A DNA stretch of 64,000 nt from assembly GCF_020497125.1 (NCBI RefSeq), contig NC_059072.1, positions 68,889,697-68,953,696 of the forward strand, in the 5' to 3' direction. Under the pieces are notes generated by a model. It ran no database searches, was not told the DNA's origin, and saw only the letters and a program-made list of their open reading frames with translations. This stretch comes from Mauremys mutica. Its lineage: Eukaryota > Chordata > Testudines > Geoemydidae. Positions 1-11,130 of this stretch are shown one piece after another. A program made the translations under genes and the position numbers. The first letter of the stretch is position 1. Every line of letters begins with the position of its first letter.

Positions 1-319
1 AATGATTTGAAGGTTCAATTTGGATAAGAATAAAAAAAAACCGGACGTGACCAAATTCTGTAACACTCATCAGCACTAGCAGCTTGCTGGGAACTAGGGA
101 CCCTCATTCAATTTTTGTATACATATACATAATACTTATCATAAAAAAGTCACTTCACACACAATAATTTGATTGTACTTGTATCTTTCTTGGTACGTTT
201 TATTTTTAAATGCTTCCTGTCTGAGTTCACCAAAGTTCACAGGTGTATAAGTATTACTACTCCTATCATATAGATAGGGATACTGAAGTACAAAGAATGT
301 AAAGCATAAGGGCAATATT
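1..319. other. Unassigned AT-rich DNA
   Basis: I recognise no gene or repeat here. Short open frames on either strand have no family resemblance. Confidence 0.4.
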
Positions 320-1020
320 TTCAAATGTGGGTGCATAAAATTAGACCCTTGCATACATATTTGGGCACCTAATGCTAGATGCGCAAAGGGATTTAGGAGC
401 CTGACTGCCACTTTAGGTGCTTAAATCCAAAATTTAGATCTTCAAAACCCCTGTTTAGTTGCTGCCTAAACTTGTAGGTGCCTACATTCACTAGGTACCT
501 ATATCTCCACTGGTAAATTACCCTAGGCACCTAAAAATCTGCCAGCATACATGCACACAGTTACCTAAATCCTGATGTATGCTGCCTGTCTCACGCTTGA
601 GCCTTGGTGGGATCCAAAATTTCCTGTGGGGCTACATGTGGTAGATTGGGCCCAAAGTGGTACCTGCTATAACCTGTAGCCCTCTGGATGCAGGCAACAC
701 AGGATCAAATCCCCCAGCTGCATAATTGGAGGCAGAGATTTAAGCCCCGTTTAACCCCGGGGCACCATCTGTTTTTTGTTTAATGATAAAGGGTTTAGGC
801 ACCTAACTCCAGGAGCATGTTCATAGCTGTGAATCCCAAATGGAGATAGGCACGTCCATCCAGCCCAGATTTAGGCACCTAATTCCCTTTGAGTGATGAG
901 GCTTAGGCTCTGCCCCTCTCCTCAGCATTTCCTGCTGGATCCCATTCTTAGGGTGTAACCCTTCCCATGCACTGTATAAGAAGCCTGGGTGCCTAACCTG
1001 AGGCAGTGGATTCCATCAGG
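320..1020. repeat. GGCACCTAA-rich interspersed repeat, copy 1
   Basis: The nonamer GGCACCTAA, its complement TTAGGTGCC and one-base variants recur many times between about 365 and 990. The same vocabulary reappears at 54.06-56.5 kb, at 46.33 kb and inside the hairpin at 25065. This indicates a dispersed family rather than unique sequence. A pol III B-box-like stretch (GGATCAAATCC) lies near 690, so part of the repeat may be tRNA-derived. I see no terminal repeats or coding capacity. The class (DNA element or SINE composite) is unknown and the boundaries are approximate. Confidence 0.55.
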
Positions 1021-1849
1021 TAGCATTGTGGATTCCATCGTGCAGCAGGCTGTACCAAAAATGTTCAAGGCAACAAAAGTCCAACTCAGACTGCTACATA
1101 AAATTGCTTAGAACAAAGTATAAAAGGGAAACGGAAAAATTGTATTTGTCCAGACACTAAAGGTTTACTGACACAACCCAAAGATTGTGTGGAGATTGTG
1201 TCTGGGAAACAAAAAGAAGATTGAAAGCAGAAATCAATAGACCAAAGATGGTGTGTTGAAAATTAAGCACTAAAATTAGGAGTGTTCTTATCTGCCTATC
1301 ACTCCCTTTGGGGTCTTAATAAAAGATTGGGGGAGAAATAAAAGCAACTGGGAAATGGATGGGCTGAAATAAACAAGCTTCACCATGGCACTGTTTGACT
1401 TTCATCATCCTGACCGGACCAGGCTAGAGACAGGAATCAGATGATGCTGCCACCTCCGCTGGCTCTAGCTAATTCCAGATCATTCCCTGGGATGTTAAAC
1501 TCTGGTTGCTGCTAAGAGCTTGTGACTAGAGAGTCAGCAAAAACATTGCTTTAAACAGCCTCATGCTGGTACACATTTGCCAGGTCTAAAAGTGCTTAAT
1601 AAACCCAGGTGCTGGGTCTGTGCTTCTCCAACATCAAGGCTGCAAATGAATGTCACCCCAGAGATAGAAGTGGGACTTTCTATTTGTTGCTGTTCTTTTC
1701 TCCCTCCTTTTGTGTATGTTTGCTTTGTTGTGTTTTCAAGGAAACAACATTGAACTTTAGCAGCAGCAAAAAGAGCTCCAGCCCATCTCAACGAATTTCC
1801 TCTTTCCCCCCAAAAGTACAGTTATTACCATCTTTAATGCCATCTACAA
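1021..1849. other. Unassigned DNA
   Basis: No recognisable gene or repeat. Open frames of 76 and 108 codons overlap on opposite strands near 1561-1935. The plus-strand one runs into the hAT element at 1850, which argues against coding. Confidence 0.4.
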
Positions 1850-2612
1850 CAGTGGCTCACAGTCTTTCCAGACTACCGTACCCCTTTCAGGAATCTGCTT
1901 TGTCTTGCGTATCCCCCAAGTTTCACCTCACTTAAAAACTACTTGCTTACAAGATCAGACATAAAAATACAAAAGTGTCACAACACACTATTACTGAACA
2001 ATTGCTCACTTTCTCTTTTTTACCATATAATTATAAAATAAATCAGTTGGAATAAAAATATTGTACATACATTTCAGTGTATAGTACGGTGGTGGCCAAA
2101 CTGTGGTTCACAAGCCACATGTGGCTCTTTTACCATTAAAGTGCAGCTCACGGAGCCCCCCCGCCAACTTCTTTCCCATTCTCTACCTACCAGACTGGGT
2201 GGGGGGGAGCTTGGGACCTCTGCTTTGCAGCAGATGGTGGGATAGGGGCTTCTGCCCAGGGGAGGGGCAGTGGTGGTCTTGGGGCTTCAGCCCCATGGGG
2301 CACACCTGTCAGGGCTCAGGCTTCTGCAGAAGTTGGGCTGAAGCGCCGAGCTCTGTCAGTTGTGCCCCGGCTCTCGGACTTTTGAATATTGTCATCTGTG
2401 GCTCAGCGGGTCAGTAGGTTTGGCCACTCCTGGTATATAAAGCAGAATAAACAAGTCATTGACTGTATGAAAGTTTAGTTTATACTGACTTCACTCATGA
2501 TTTGTATGTATCCTGTTATAAAACTAGACAAATATCTAGATGAGTTGATGCACCCCTTGGAAGGCCTCAGTGTACCCCCAGGGGCACGCATATCCCTGGT
2601 AGAGAATCACTG
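1850..2612. mobile_element. Non-autonomous hAT-type DNA transposon, split by an inner hAT
   Basis: The element starts CAGTGGCTCACAG and ends GAGAATCACTG. These ends are imperfect inverted repeats with the CAG...CTG termini typical of hAT elements. It is flanked by ATCTACAA (1842-1849) and GTCTAAAA (2613-2620), a 6/8 match that fits a decayed 8-bp target duplication. The two arms flank a second element at 2087-2432. Without that insertion the element would be about 410 bp with no transposase frame, so it must have been moved in trans. The open frame at 2497-2754 crosses its right end and is not a gene. Confidence 0.75.
2087..2432. mobile_element. hAT MITE nested inside the 1850-2612 hAT
   Basis: The left end CGGTGGTGGCCAAACTGTGG and the complement of the right end, CAGGAGTGGCCAAACCTACTG, form inverted repeats sharing GTGGCCAAAC. 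The flanks GTATAGTA (2079-2086) and GTATATAA (2433-2440) agree at 7 of 8 bases, the duplication length hAT makes. The ends resemble those at 60891-61698, suggesting related families. The interior is GC-rich, lacks a transposase, and gives a spurious 104-codon open frame (2103-2417). Insertion inside the outer hAT shows it is the younger of the two. Confidence 0.8.
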
Positions 2613-5427
2613 GTCTAAAAGACTGTCAGATGGGGTTCCTTATGAAAACTCTGCAGCTAATGGAGAAAGGGATATTGTTACAATGAAAGCTTTACATCAT
2701 ACTTTTATCTGTTCTTCCTTCTTCATCTGTATCTTGAATAAAAGGCTTAATTAAACCCTTAATGGGTTGTGTGTCTTTGGACTGAGAAAACAGAGATCTC
2801 GGTATTTGAAACTCCAAGTCATGTGTAACTGTTTAGTGCTGTAGAGTAAGAGGTTGATGTTAACACCTTTGTCAGTCTGGGCCCATTAATTCCATTGAAA
2901 CGAACACAATAGGACTCATGTCCTCTTTGTTGATTTTCAAGCCCCTAAAGATTTTTTCAGAGGTGTTATGCACCTGCATTTTCCATTGATCTCAACAGGA
3001 GTTGGGGAGCTCTGAAAATCAGGACCTACATATTTCAAATGTCAAAAAGCGAAGGCCCCCAAATACTGTTGAAAATGTAAGGTCTGAGTTGCTCATTCAA
3101 GATCACACATTAAAACCTGGAATAAAACACGGGTCACCTGAGTTTCCAGCCTTTGTTTTATCCACTGAACCAAGTGGTTTCCCTAAAGAATGGTAATTTT
3201 ACACAAGTGTACACCATGATTTCCATATTATTCTCTGTTTACTAGTTACACTGTTTAAATATGCTCTAGGTAAATCTCAGCATCAAGATCAGAGGTCAGT
3301 TGAAATTTATCGTTCATAGTCTTATTGCTGATGGTGACAGACCTAGTGTACAAAACAGAACCTGGCTGACTGATACATTTAGGCTACTCAGCACATCAGA
3401 GACTCAGAAATAACAGATCTAAGACAGAAGAAATGTTCAATTCCCATTCGGGGTTTAAATGCAAGAATCTCCCTCAATACTAAGTTGTTCCATTGTATGT
3501 ATTTAATTTGTGGCTTCAGAGAGGATTTCAGCTTGGCCATCATGTTACTTTGTAGGACTCCAGACATGGTGGGAGTTGACTGAAACACCATCTGATAAAA
3601 TAATGAAGTTGAGAAGCCATCACCAACTTGGTAGTTTTTAGCATCTGTGTGAACCAAGCATCTGTTCTAATGGCACCAAATCTCCTATCCAATCTCTCCA
3701 ATTAAGTTTTCTCTGGACCACACAAAGAGCTGACCACACTGTGGACTGGATCAATGGGATGGATGTGGACATAAGAACTATCCTTCTATTCTGCACTATC
3801 TATATCAAGTGGAAACAAAAATTCTCCTGGCAAGAAGAAATTATTACCATGATCTGGCACCAAAAATTCAGACACTGCCAAATTCAAAGATTCACTTACA
3901 GCAAACTCCACCCAGTCAAGAGTGTAAGAAGAAGTATTAATGAAACACTATAGCCAATAACACAGAAGCAACACTCTCACTCCATCACCTAAACAGATCA
4001 CCATAGTTTTGAGACAGACCACTAGATTTAAATTCATCCAGATTTATTCAAAACAGAGCTCTGAGACAATGGTGGTTGCACTAGAGATACATATGTCAAT
4101 AGAAGTCACACTTTAGGGAAAAAATTCCATCAATAGATGATATAGGCATGTAGGTTACCTAAGCAGCAAGGTAGTTGAACAAATATAAAAGGAGTATTTT
4201 AAATGTGGCAAGAGACTTACAAAACTACCCACAGTTAAGTACTGTACATATGACAATCACTGCATCAAACAGATTTGAAGACAACAACTTTTTTTAAAAC
4301 AATCTTCACTGCAGTTGTTAATAACTCCAGATCCATTATTTAACCACAATATTTTAAGGCAATTAATGTTTTGTCACATAACTCATAGGTCACCCGTAAT
4401 AAGGTCATGTGAATTCATTGAAGTATTGTGTGAATCATGTGAACAACTGTTAAATAGAACAATCCATTGATTTAAATCTCATTCTGTTCTAATGTGGTTT
4501 TTATGTTAAAATCTCAGCTCTTGATGGGTAGCCATTAGAATGAATTTCTTTACCTCTGAAATATTTGAGCATCTTAACATTTTATTTGTGTGCCTTATTT
4601 AAAGCACGGAGGGAGAGGAGAGGAAGGGGGAACTTTTCAACAGATGGTGCCTGACATATGTATTACGCTTAACAGGTGTATTAAGACACAGCTAGTCAGA
4701 ACAAGTTTTTCCTCCTCAGTTAAGCATGAGCTGCATATGCCTGTGTTTGTTTATACCCTTATGGAGGACAAGAAAGCCATCAAGATGTCAATTGGCTGTT
4801 AGATTCATACAGAGAAGTGTATGTTCTGAACACAGGACATTATCACAGTTGGACACCAAAGCCTATTGTCAATGATGCGAGAAAGGGAATCAAGAAGAAT
4901 ATGTTTAGTTCATCAAAAAGATGGGAATTTCCATGTGGTTAATGTGTTCTGTTTGTTATTGCCAAAGCCAAACAAACTCCAAGAGCATCACAAATCTATA
5001 ATAAAAATGAAACCTTTAGTGCAGCCTGGTCAGAGATTATGATCTTTATCAAATTTTCTTTCTCATTTAAACCCTGTATCAGAGGAATTCTGGAACAGAG
5101 CAATATCAGTACTTTTCCATTTGTGATTTTTTTTAAATTAAAAACTCAGTCCAGTTGTAATTTATATTGCAGAAGGCTAATAATTCTTCTAACATAAAAG
5201 AAAAACTGAACTCAGCACATCTTTATTGTCCATGAATTTTCGGATGCCCTTTTCTTAAGGAAGAGCTTGGAAGGTAGAGTGGTATAACAAATTATTAAAT
5301 TGATCAAAAAGTTGTATTTAATGTAGGCAGCAGCTGAGGAAATCAGAAGTTTGTACAGTGGATCATTTCTGATTTTTCCATCCAGGCTTTTGCTTTAGAA
5401 TCCAGCAGAGGAAAGGAAACACACAGA
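2613..5427. other. Unassigned DNA with one ancient repeat trace
   Basis: Mostly AT-rich and unrecognised. Around 2875-3030 the sequence has the phrase TGAAAATCAGGACC and CATTGA-type segments. I associate these with old sauropsid interspersed repeats, but the match is too decayed to bound. No exon-like open frame is convincing. Confidence 0.35.
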
Positions 5428-5520
5428 GCCAAATTGTGCAGTCTTATATCCCATGAGAGAAATTAATTTGGCCTATTAACATCAATGATGTTCCAGGAGT
5501 ATGAGCCAGTGCACAATTTA
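5428..5520. repeat. Fold-back MITE (hairpin)
   Basis: CAAATTGTGCAG near 5430 is matched by the complement of GTGCACAATTTA at 5509-5520, with an ATCAATGATG-type centre. It is one of about a dozen hairpin-forming repeats of 70-150 bp in this window and has the same terminal motif class as 32270-32362. It has no coding capacity. Confidence 0.55.
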
Positions 5521-6342
5521 GTGCATTGTAGCTAGACACTTTTTAAAAAATGTACTGTTTTCATACATAAAGTTACAACAAGACAAAGGGCCAAAAATCA
5601 GCTCTGTTCTAACTCCATTGATTTATTTTTAGAAGGTTGCTCTGAACACCATAGCATCCATGTGACCAACATACTTACAGTTGTTTATATATAGTCACAC
5701 ACACTAATGTAAGGAGCTGATAGCTTTTCTGCAATAAACTTTCTCACTGATAAGTTGAACATGCATTTCTCTGTGTGGTAGAAGTGGGGATGATTCTTAT
5801 TCCATCTTGGAATGAGTTCACTAGTGTTGTCCCACTCTTGTGAAAGCTATGTCTCCAGCAGCTGAGTCTCCCCCTGTTTGTGTACAGATTTTTTTTTCCA
5901 GGGGAACAAAGTTGTCATGTGGAGTCATCATAGGAGAGGAGATATCTCAGGTAGCTAATGCCATTACTGTACAGGGCTATGAAAATCAGTCTCTGTGCAA
6001 TGGGAGCTGTTCACAGAGACCTGCTCAGTGTCTGAGATGATTAGGCATAGTCCTCTGGCCAGCCATAGCTGATACTCCTTGCCACTGGGGTTATTTGGGT
6101 GCCTAGTCACACTGAAGAATCTAAGGCAACCCCAACACTGGATGTTAGTGAAGTCACACCAGGAATGAATGTGGCCCATTGTTGTTAACTATATTTCTAA
6201 AGGTGATAATGTAATGTTGACTAAAATGTCTTTCTAATGTGATAATATAATCTTGACTACAAAGTGGAAATTTTATAGTTAGATGCTCTTTTTATGGCCC
6301 TACTAATAACTATAGTACTTTAGTACACAAAGTGTATACATT
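5521..6342. other. Unassigned DNA
   Basis: I recognise nothing. Short overlapping open frames on both strands near 5840-6179 are not supported by any family motif. Confidence 0.35.
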
Positions 6343-6419
6343 GGGGCAAATTCTGGTCCCACTGAAGTCATTGGCAAAACTCCTTTTGATGTCAGTGGAA
6401 CCACAGTTTGACTCGGCCA
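6343..6419. repeat. Fold-back MITE (hairpin)
   Basis: The left arm CAAATTCTGGTCCCACTGAA pairs imperfectly with the complement of the right arm (TCAGTGGAACCACAGTTTG). The same hairpin type recurs at 24083-24150 and in part near 39462-39516. Confidence 0.6.
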
Positions 6420-6429
6420 AATGACTTAA

Positions 6430-6541
6430 GGGCCAGTCTTTCATAAGAAAGTGCACAACTTTACTCTCAGCACTTCCAATGACATCAATAGGCCTACTCA
6501 GGTGATAAAATTATTCATGTGCATGTTTGCAGTACTGAGGC
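6430..6541. repeat. Fold-back MITE (hairpin), decayed
   Basis: The left end GGGCCAGT and the complement of the right end (GGCCTCAGT) pair. Interior motifs (ACTCAGGTGA, CATGTGCATG, ATGACATCAAT) resemble the family at 36869-36987. Pairing is imperfect, so this is an old copy. Confidence 0.45.
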
Positions 6542-6602
6542 CTAAAACTTTACATTGAAAAGGCACACCGTCATGCACTAGGGACTAGATAATGCAGGCA
6601 AC

Positions 6603-7357
6603 TGATAGTGGCGGTCAAAAAAGCAAACAGGATGTTAGGAATCATTAAAAAGGGGATAGAGAATAAGACTGAGAATATATTATTGCCCTTATATAAATCC
6701 ATGGTACACCCACATCTCGAATACTGTGTACAGATGTGGTCTCCTCACCTCAAAAAAGATATTCTAGCACTAGAAAAGGTTCAGAAAAGAGCAACTAAAA
6801 TGATTAGGGGTTTAGAGAGGGTCCCATATGAGGAAAGATTAAAGAGGCTAGGACTCTTCAGTTTGGAAAAGAGAAGACTAAGGGGGGACATGATAGAGGT
6901 ATATAAAATCATGAGTGATGTTGAGAAAGTGGATAAGGAAAAGTTATTTACTTATTCCCATAATACAAGAACTAGGGGTCACCAAATGAAATTAATAGGC
7001 AGCAGGTTTAAAACAAATAAAAGGAAGTTCTTCTTCACGCAGCACACAGTCAACTTGTGGAACTCCTTACCTGAGGAGGTTGTGAAGGCTAGGACTATAA
7101 CAATGTTTAAAAGGGGACTGGATAAATTCATGGTGGCTAAGTCCATAAATGGCTATTAGCCAGGATGGGTAAGAATGGTGTCCCTAGCCTCTGTTCGTCA
7201 GAGGATGGAGATGGATGGCAGGAGAGAGATCACTTGATCATTGCCTGTTAGGTTCACTCCCTCTGGGGCACCTGGCATTGGCCACTGTCGGTAGACAGAT
7301 ACTGGGCTAGATGGACCTTTGGTCTGACCCGGTACGGCCTTTCTTATGTTCTTATGT
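6603..7357 (+). mobile_element. 5'-truncated CR1 retrotransposon fragment
   Basis: The element begins abruptly inside the C-terminal part of CR1 ORF2 and continues through the stop codon and a roughly 200-bp 3' UTR. That UTR contains a GGGCTAGATGGACCTTTGG block typical of CR1 ends. It finishes with two copies of the octamer TTCTTATG. Severe 5' truncation with an octamer tail and no poly(A) is the CR1 signature. The tail octamer differs from the TTCTATGA tail of the 20.4-kb copy, so this is another subfamily. No target duplication is apparent, as usual for CR1. Confidence 0.85.
6608..7159 (+). pseudogene. CR1 ORF2 C-terminal fragment (open, 183 codons)
   Basis: This frame encodes the region after the RT palm. 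It begins with the [10 protein letters not shown] block, followed by [18 protein letters not shown], the basic [13 protein letters not shown] helix and the C-terminal FWNSLPEE-like motif (here [10 protein letters not shown]). The equivalent blocks occur in the copies at 22.8-23.3, 47.2 and 49.4-49.9 kb. The frame is uninterrupted to a TAG at the usual ORF2 end. It opens with GTG after truncation, so no authentic start exists. The endonuclease and RT catalytic motifs are absent, so no active enzyme could be made. Confidence 0.85.
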
Positions 7358-7539
7358 GGGGTACAGAGCTTTACATCTTTGGATCATTCATTCACAACCG
7401 ATGCACATCAGACCAGTGTGAAATGAAATGATGATCTCAGTCCTGTTTCTATAGGACAGGGCTTTGCAGTCCAAAAATCACTACTACAGTTTAGCACCCT
7501 TGTTGGCAGTCTCACTAGAGACCAAGTATTGATTCAGTG

Positions 7540-8010
7540 TGCTGCCTGATGCACCATCTTGTCAGGATCCCAACACAGGCAGTCAGAACAAAAGGTCAGA
7601 ACAGGAGCAAATCTGAGGGAGGAAGTATCAGAGGAGGGCACAATCAGGTTCCAGGCCAGGGTCAATACCAGCGATCAGAGTCTGAGTTGTATTTCAGGGT
7701 CTCAGTTAGAAGGCGAGGTCTAAATCCAGCAGAGGTTGAAGCCAGGAATTCAGGAGCAAGGAATGGTCATGGCAGCTGCAGAGAATCTACACTGTCACCA
7801 GGGCACTTTCTGGAATGTGCCTTAGATTTGTATAGGGTGGGGAGCCAATCAGGGCCATGGGGCTGCTGTCGGTCAGACCCCTTGAGGTGGGACTTCCCAC
7901 GTTCCACAGCAGATTGGGGGCAGTGGAGAGCAAGCTGGTTACAGCTTTGGGTGGGTGGCAGCGTGGAGATGCTAACTACTTAGCAGTTCTGCAGGCCTAG
8001 GTTCTAGATA
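7540..8010. repeat. Probable LTR-like interspersed repeat (uncertain)
   Basis: A moderately GC-rich block with sharply different composition from its flanks. It contains AATCAGGGCCATGGGGCTG-type phrases and a 148-codon open frame rich in G, S and R that has no domain. I think it resembles turtle LTR-like repeats but cannot define ends or duplications. A unique GC-rich island is the alternative. Confidence 0.3.
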
Positions 8011-9346
8011 TGTGGGGCCATACACATTTCACTCTTGTGAGGTGATCCATACCTACAAGAATTGGGGTGTATTAACCAAACAGTGTATGCTAACTGTACC
8101 CTTAAGAACTGATAGAGGACTTCAACAGGGTGATGTTAATTTCACACCTGTCAAGGGTATACTTAAAATACAATTTGGTGCTGTTGGTTAGAGCTTGTTG
8201 AAAAAAGAAATCCTCAGGATGTTCATGAATTTCCTTTTTTTTTGTGTTGAGGTCATTTTCAGCAGCACCAGCACTTTTTAACCAGTTATACTATCGGTAG
8301 ATAATGCAATAGTCACTAAAAATGAAACATACTAAGTGGAGTACAAAGAAGGCAAAAGACTAGCATGTGTCCAGCAGAAAGAGTCTTCAGTGCTTAATAA
8401 AAAGGAAGCCAAAACATCAAATAATGAAAGATGTTCTTCTGCAGATGTGCTAATTCTAGCATCTCTATACCTCTTATGTATTTTGGAAAAAGAAAAATGT
8501 TGTGATAGTGCACTCAGGGATTCAAATGGCAACAGCTCTGACATTTAAAAAAAGGCATTTAGCTGAAAGTGCATTAAACAATGTGTAATATGTTTACAAA
8601 GTTTAATATCTGAGATATTTGTTCTTTAAAGAATTAAAGCAAATGTATGAACAGCAATGGTAGCATATGCAAAAAGTAACGTAAACAAATAGAACATCTG
8701 ATTTATGCAATGGTGACTAGTACTGAGTTAAGGGAACTAGCCATATTGTCACAGCAAATTCCCAATATTCAAGCGTTTTTTATCTCCTTTAGACGTGTTC
8801 ACTGTGTGCAAATTAGAATCCGGGTGTGTGTAGAATCCATTCAGTTGCACTGTTCATTAGTTTATTTTGGCTACATTATTGAAATTGTTGTAAAAGATGC
8901 TGAAAGGTGACAGCTATGGAAGTCCCAGTTGTTATCAGTGTATCCAGGCAATTTCCTTCACACTGAATGTTCCAAATCTTAACTCTGCTATAGTGTTTAA
9001 TGTAATGAAAAGTGAGATGATTTCTATTATCACAAATAACAGAAGGGTGCTGATAGGACCCCTTGGTATTATAATGACATATTATATTAGAAAGGTGCCA
9101 TATTTTTGTATCCCGATATAATTCCGTTATCAGTAAAATGTGGTATCTGGTGTTTCACATTAATGCTTTTCAGCTTCCTTTCAGGCTGGGTACCATCTAA
9201 TATGTGTCCTGCCTTTAAATTTCAATACTTTGTCCTGGATTGTGTGGTTAATCGTGAGAGTTGTGCTGTATGATGACTTCACACACTGTCCTACGGTACA
9301 TCATGCCATGCAATGTGAAGCCTTGTTACTGATTGCCCAAGATGAC
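8011..9346. other. Unassigned AT-rich DNA
   Basis: No gene or repeat is recognised. Complementary 70-codon frames at 8332-8548 open on both strands over the same bases, as expected by chance in low-stop sequence. Confidence 0.35.
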
Positions 9347-9347
9347 A

Positions 9348-10034
9348 TGTCATAAGTGTAGCATATTAGAGAGCTAAAATATACAGATTAGGTAGGAGCA
9401 ATAATGGTCAGGCCTGAGCCTTCTGAAGGTCAAAGTGTGACTTAAGATTTGACAAGTATTTCTAAATTAACTTGTTTATGTTCTAGGATGGAAAATTTCT
9501 GTTAAAGCTGCAAAAAGGTAACCAGGCTAGAAGTTGTGTAAATTGCTTTCTAGATAAGTGCTAATAGGGTGTCCCCACCCAGGTCGCTGACCAGAATAAT
9601 AGGGAAATTGAGATAAACAAGAAAGTACCATTAAGGACAAGAACAGGGAAACTGGAGCAAATAGAAAAGTATAGTAGAGAAACCCAACCATGAGATAAGT
9701 AGCCAATTGATGTCAACGTCACCCTATATGGGTTATGTGTGCTTGATAATTAACCAAAGAAATGGCTAGTAGTGTAAAGGTGTTTGATGTTATTTGGAAG
9801 ATATATAATGCTTAATGTTGATTGGAAGGATAATGAATATGTTTAAATATAGATCATTGGAGGAGAAATCCATCATGACACTGCCTATCTCCCAGAAGAA
9901 GGAAACAGATTTTTTTTCTGCCAGTCTGTTACTATTGATCGCTTTAATAGCAGTTGTTAACCTCAAGAAATGCTTTTGGTTCAAATAAAGGTTTGAATTA
10001 ATAACCCTGAGTGTCTCGGCCTGAGTGTGTTACA
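9348..10034 (+). repeat. Probable solo LTR (endogenous retroelement)
   Basis: It opens TGTCATAAG and ends GTGTTACA, giving TG...CA termini. A TATA-like GATATATAATGC lies at about 9799-9810 and a polyadenylation signal AATAAA at 9984-9989, about 45 bp before the end. That order (TATA, AATAAA, short U5) is what an LTR shows on the plus strand. No internal region or coding sequence is attached. The start is uncertain by about 10 bp and I could not confirm a 4-6 bp duplication. A related 19-bp segment flanks both sides (see findings). Confidence 0.5.
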
Positions 10035-10074
10035 GTGCACCCAACAAGTATAGCATACTAGAAAAATGCTGCTT

Positions 10075-11130
10075 CCAAAGCGTGTGTATAACCTTCGGCC
10101 AGGTGTGGTCTGCTGCAACAAGGGCCAAGTTCAAATAGCTAGGGATCACTTTTAAAAATAACAAACATCACCAACTTAAGGCCCCACCCAGAATTTCTGG
10201 GATTGCTAAATAGTTGTCCTGGGCTCCCTTAGTAGACAACACTTCACCCATAAGCCCTGGTCTTGTGTATAGAAACAAGAAAAAAACATTAGTAGGGAAA
10301 AGAGAACATAGCATTAACTTGGGAAAACACAACCATATGGCTATATGAATGATAAATAAAACATTTTTTCATGGTAACTTTGGCAATAGTCCATGGACTC
10401 AGCTCCCCACCTGCTGGTGTGAACAGTCAATAGGCAAATGTCCTTTTGTCATCTCACTTCACTCTCCTCCCTCAGCTAAACATCACTTACCATATGGTGT
10501 CTGCAGTAACATAGTCCCAAAGTCTTGAGGTACACTTGGGTGAGTGTGTCTCCAGTTTCTTGGGATGTGATGCCTGGTCCTGTCCTGAGGGCCCACTACT
10601 TAAGCCAGATATTAGTGATTTAGTGACTGGGTAGAAGGGGCCTCATTAGAGTTTACACAGCTGTATTGCTGCCCTCTGTAGCTTCAGCAAAGAGCCCTCT
10701 TTGTTTTGTCTCTTGTCAAAGAGTCCTTTCAATGGTGAAACAGACAGGAACAAGTAGCATTTAAGAGCCTTGAGCTATCTTACAACAACTGATATACTTC
10801 TAGCCACAAGGTATCAACCCTTCCCTGCCCCTTTCTCTCCTTACAGTTCAGTTCCACTACCCAATGAATTCTGAATATGTGTACAGTTACGGTGACTCCC
10901 AAAGTGTCATGGGAAGAAAGTTTATGTAAATACAACTCTCTGTAGCCATACTTTCCCCTATTCACTATTAAGAGGGTGGCAGAGAGCTCCTTCCCTTCTG
11001 GAGCATCTGCCCATTTAGAATTCTAGTTACATAGCTTATGCAGATGAGACAACTCTATAGCCATTCTGCCCCCTGTTCACTAACGTGAGCCAAGGGCTCC
11101 TTACCTTCTACAGCTTCAGGTCACATGGCT
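10075..11130 (-). repeat. LTR-like repeat, probable minus orientation
   Basis: Several phrases (TTTGGCAATAGTCCATGGAC, CAGCTCCCCACCTGCTGGTG, CCCAAAGTCTTGAGG) match my recollection of a repetitive turtle LTR family read in reverse. Within it, a unit around 10942-11010 is repeated imperfectly at 11055-11125 (CTRTAGCCAT, CCCCTRTTCACTA, GGCTCCTT), as U3 enhancer duplications often are. No gag or pol sequence is adjacent and the ends are not resolved. A tandemly duplicated DNA element is the alternative. Confidence 0.4.
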
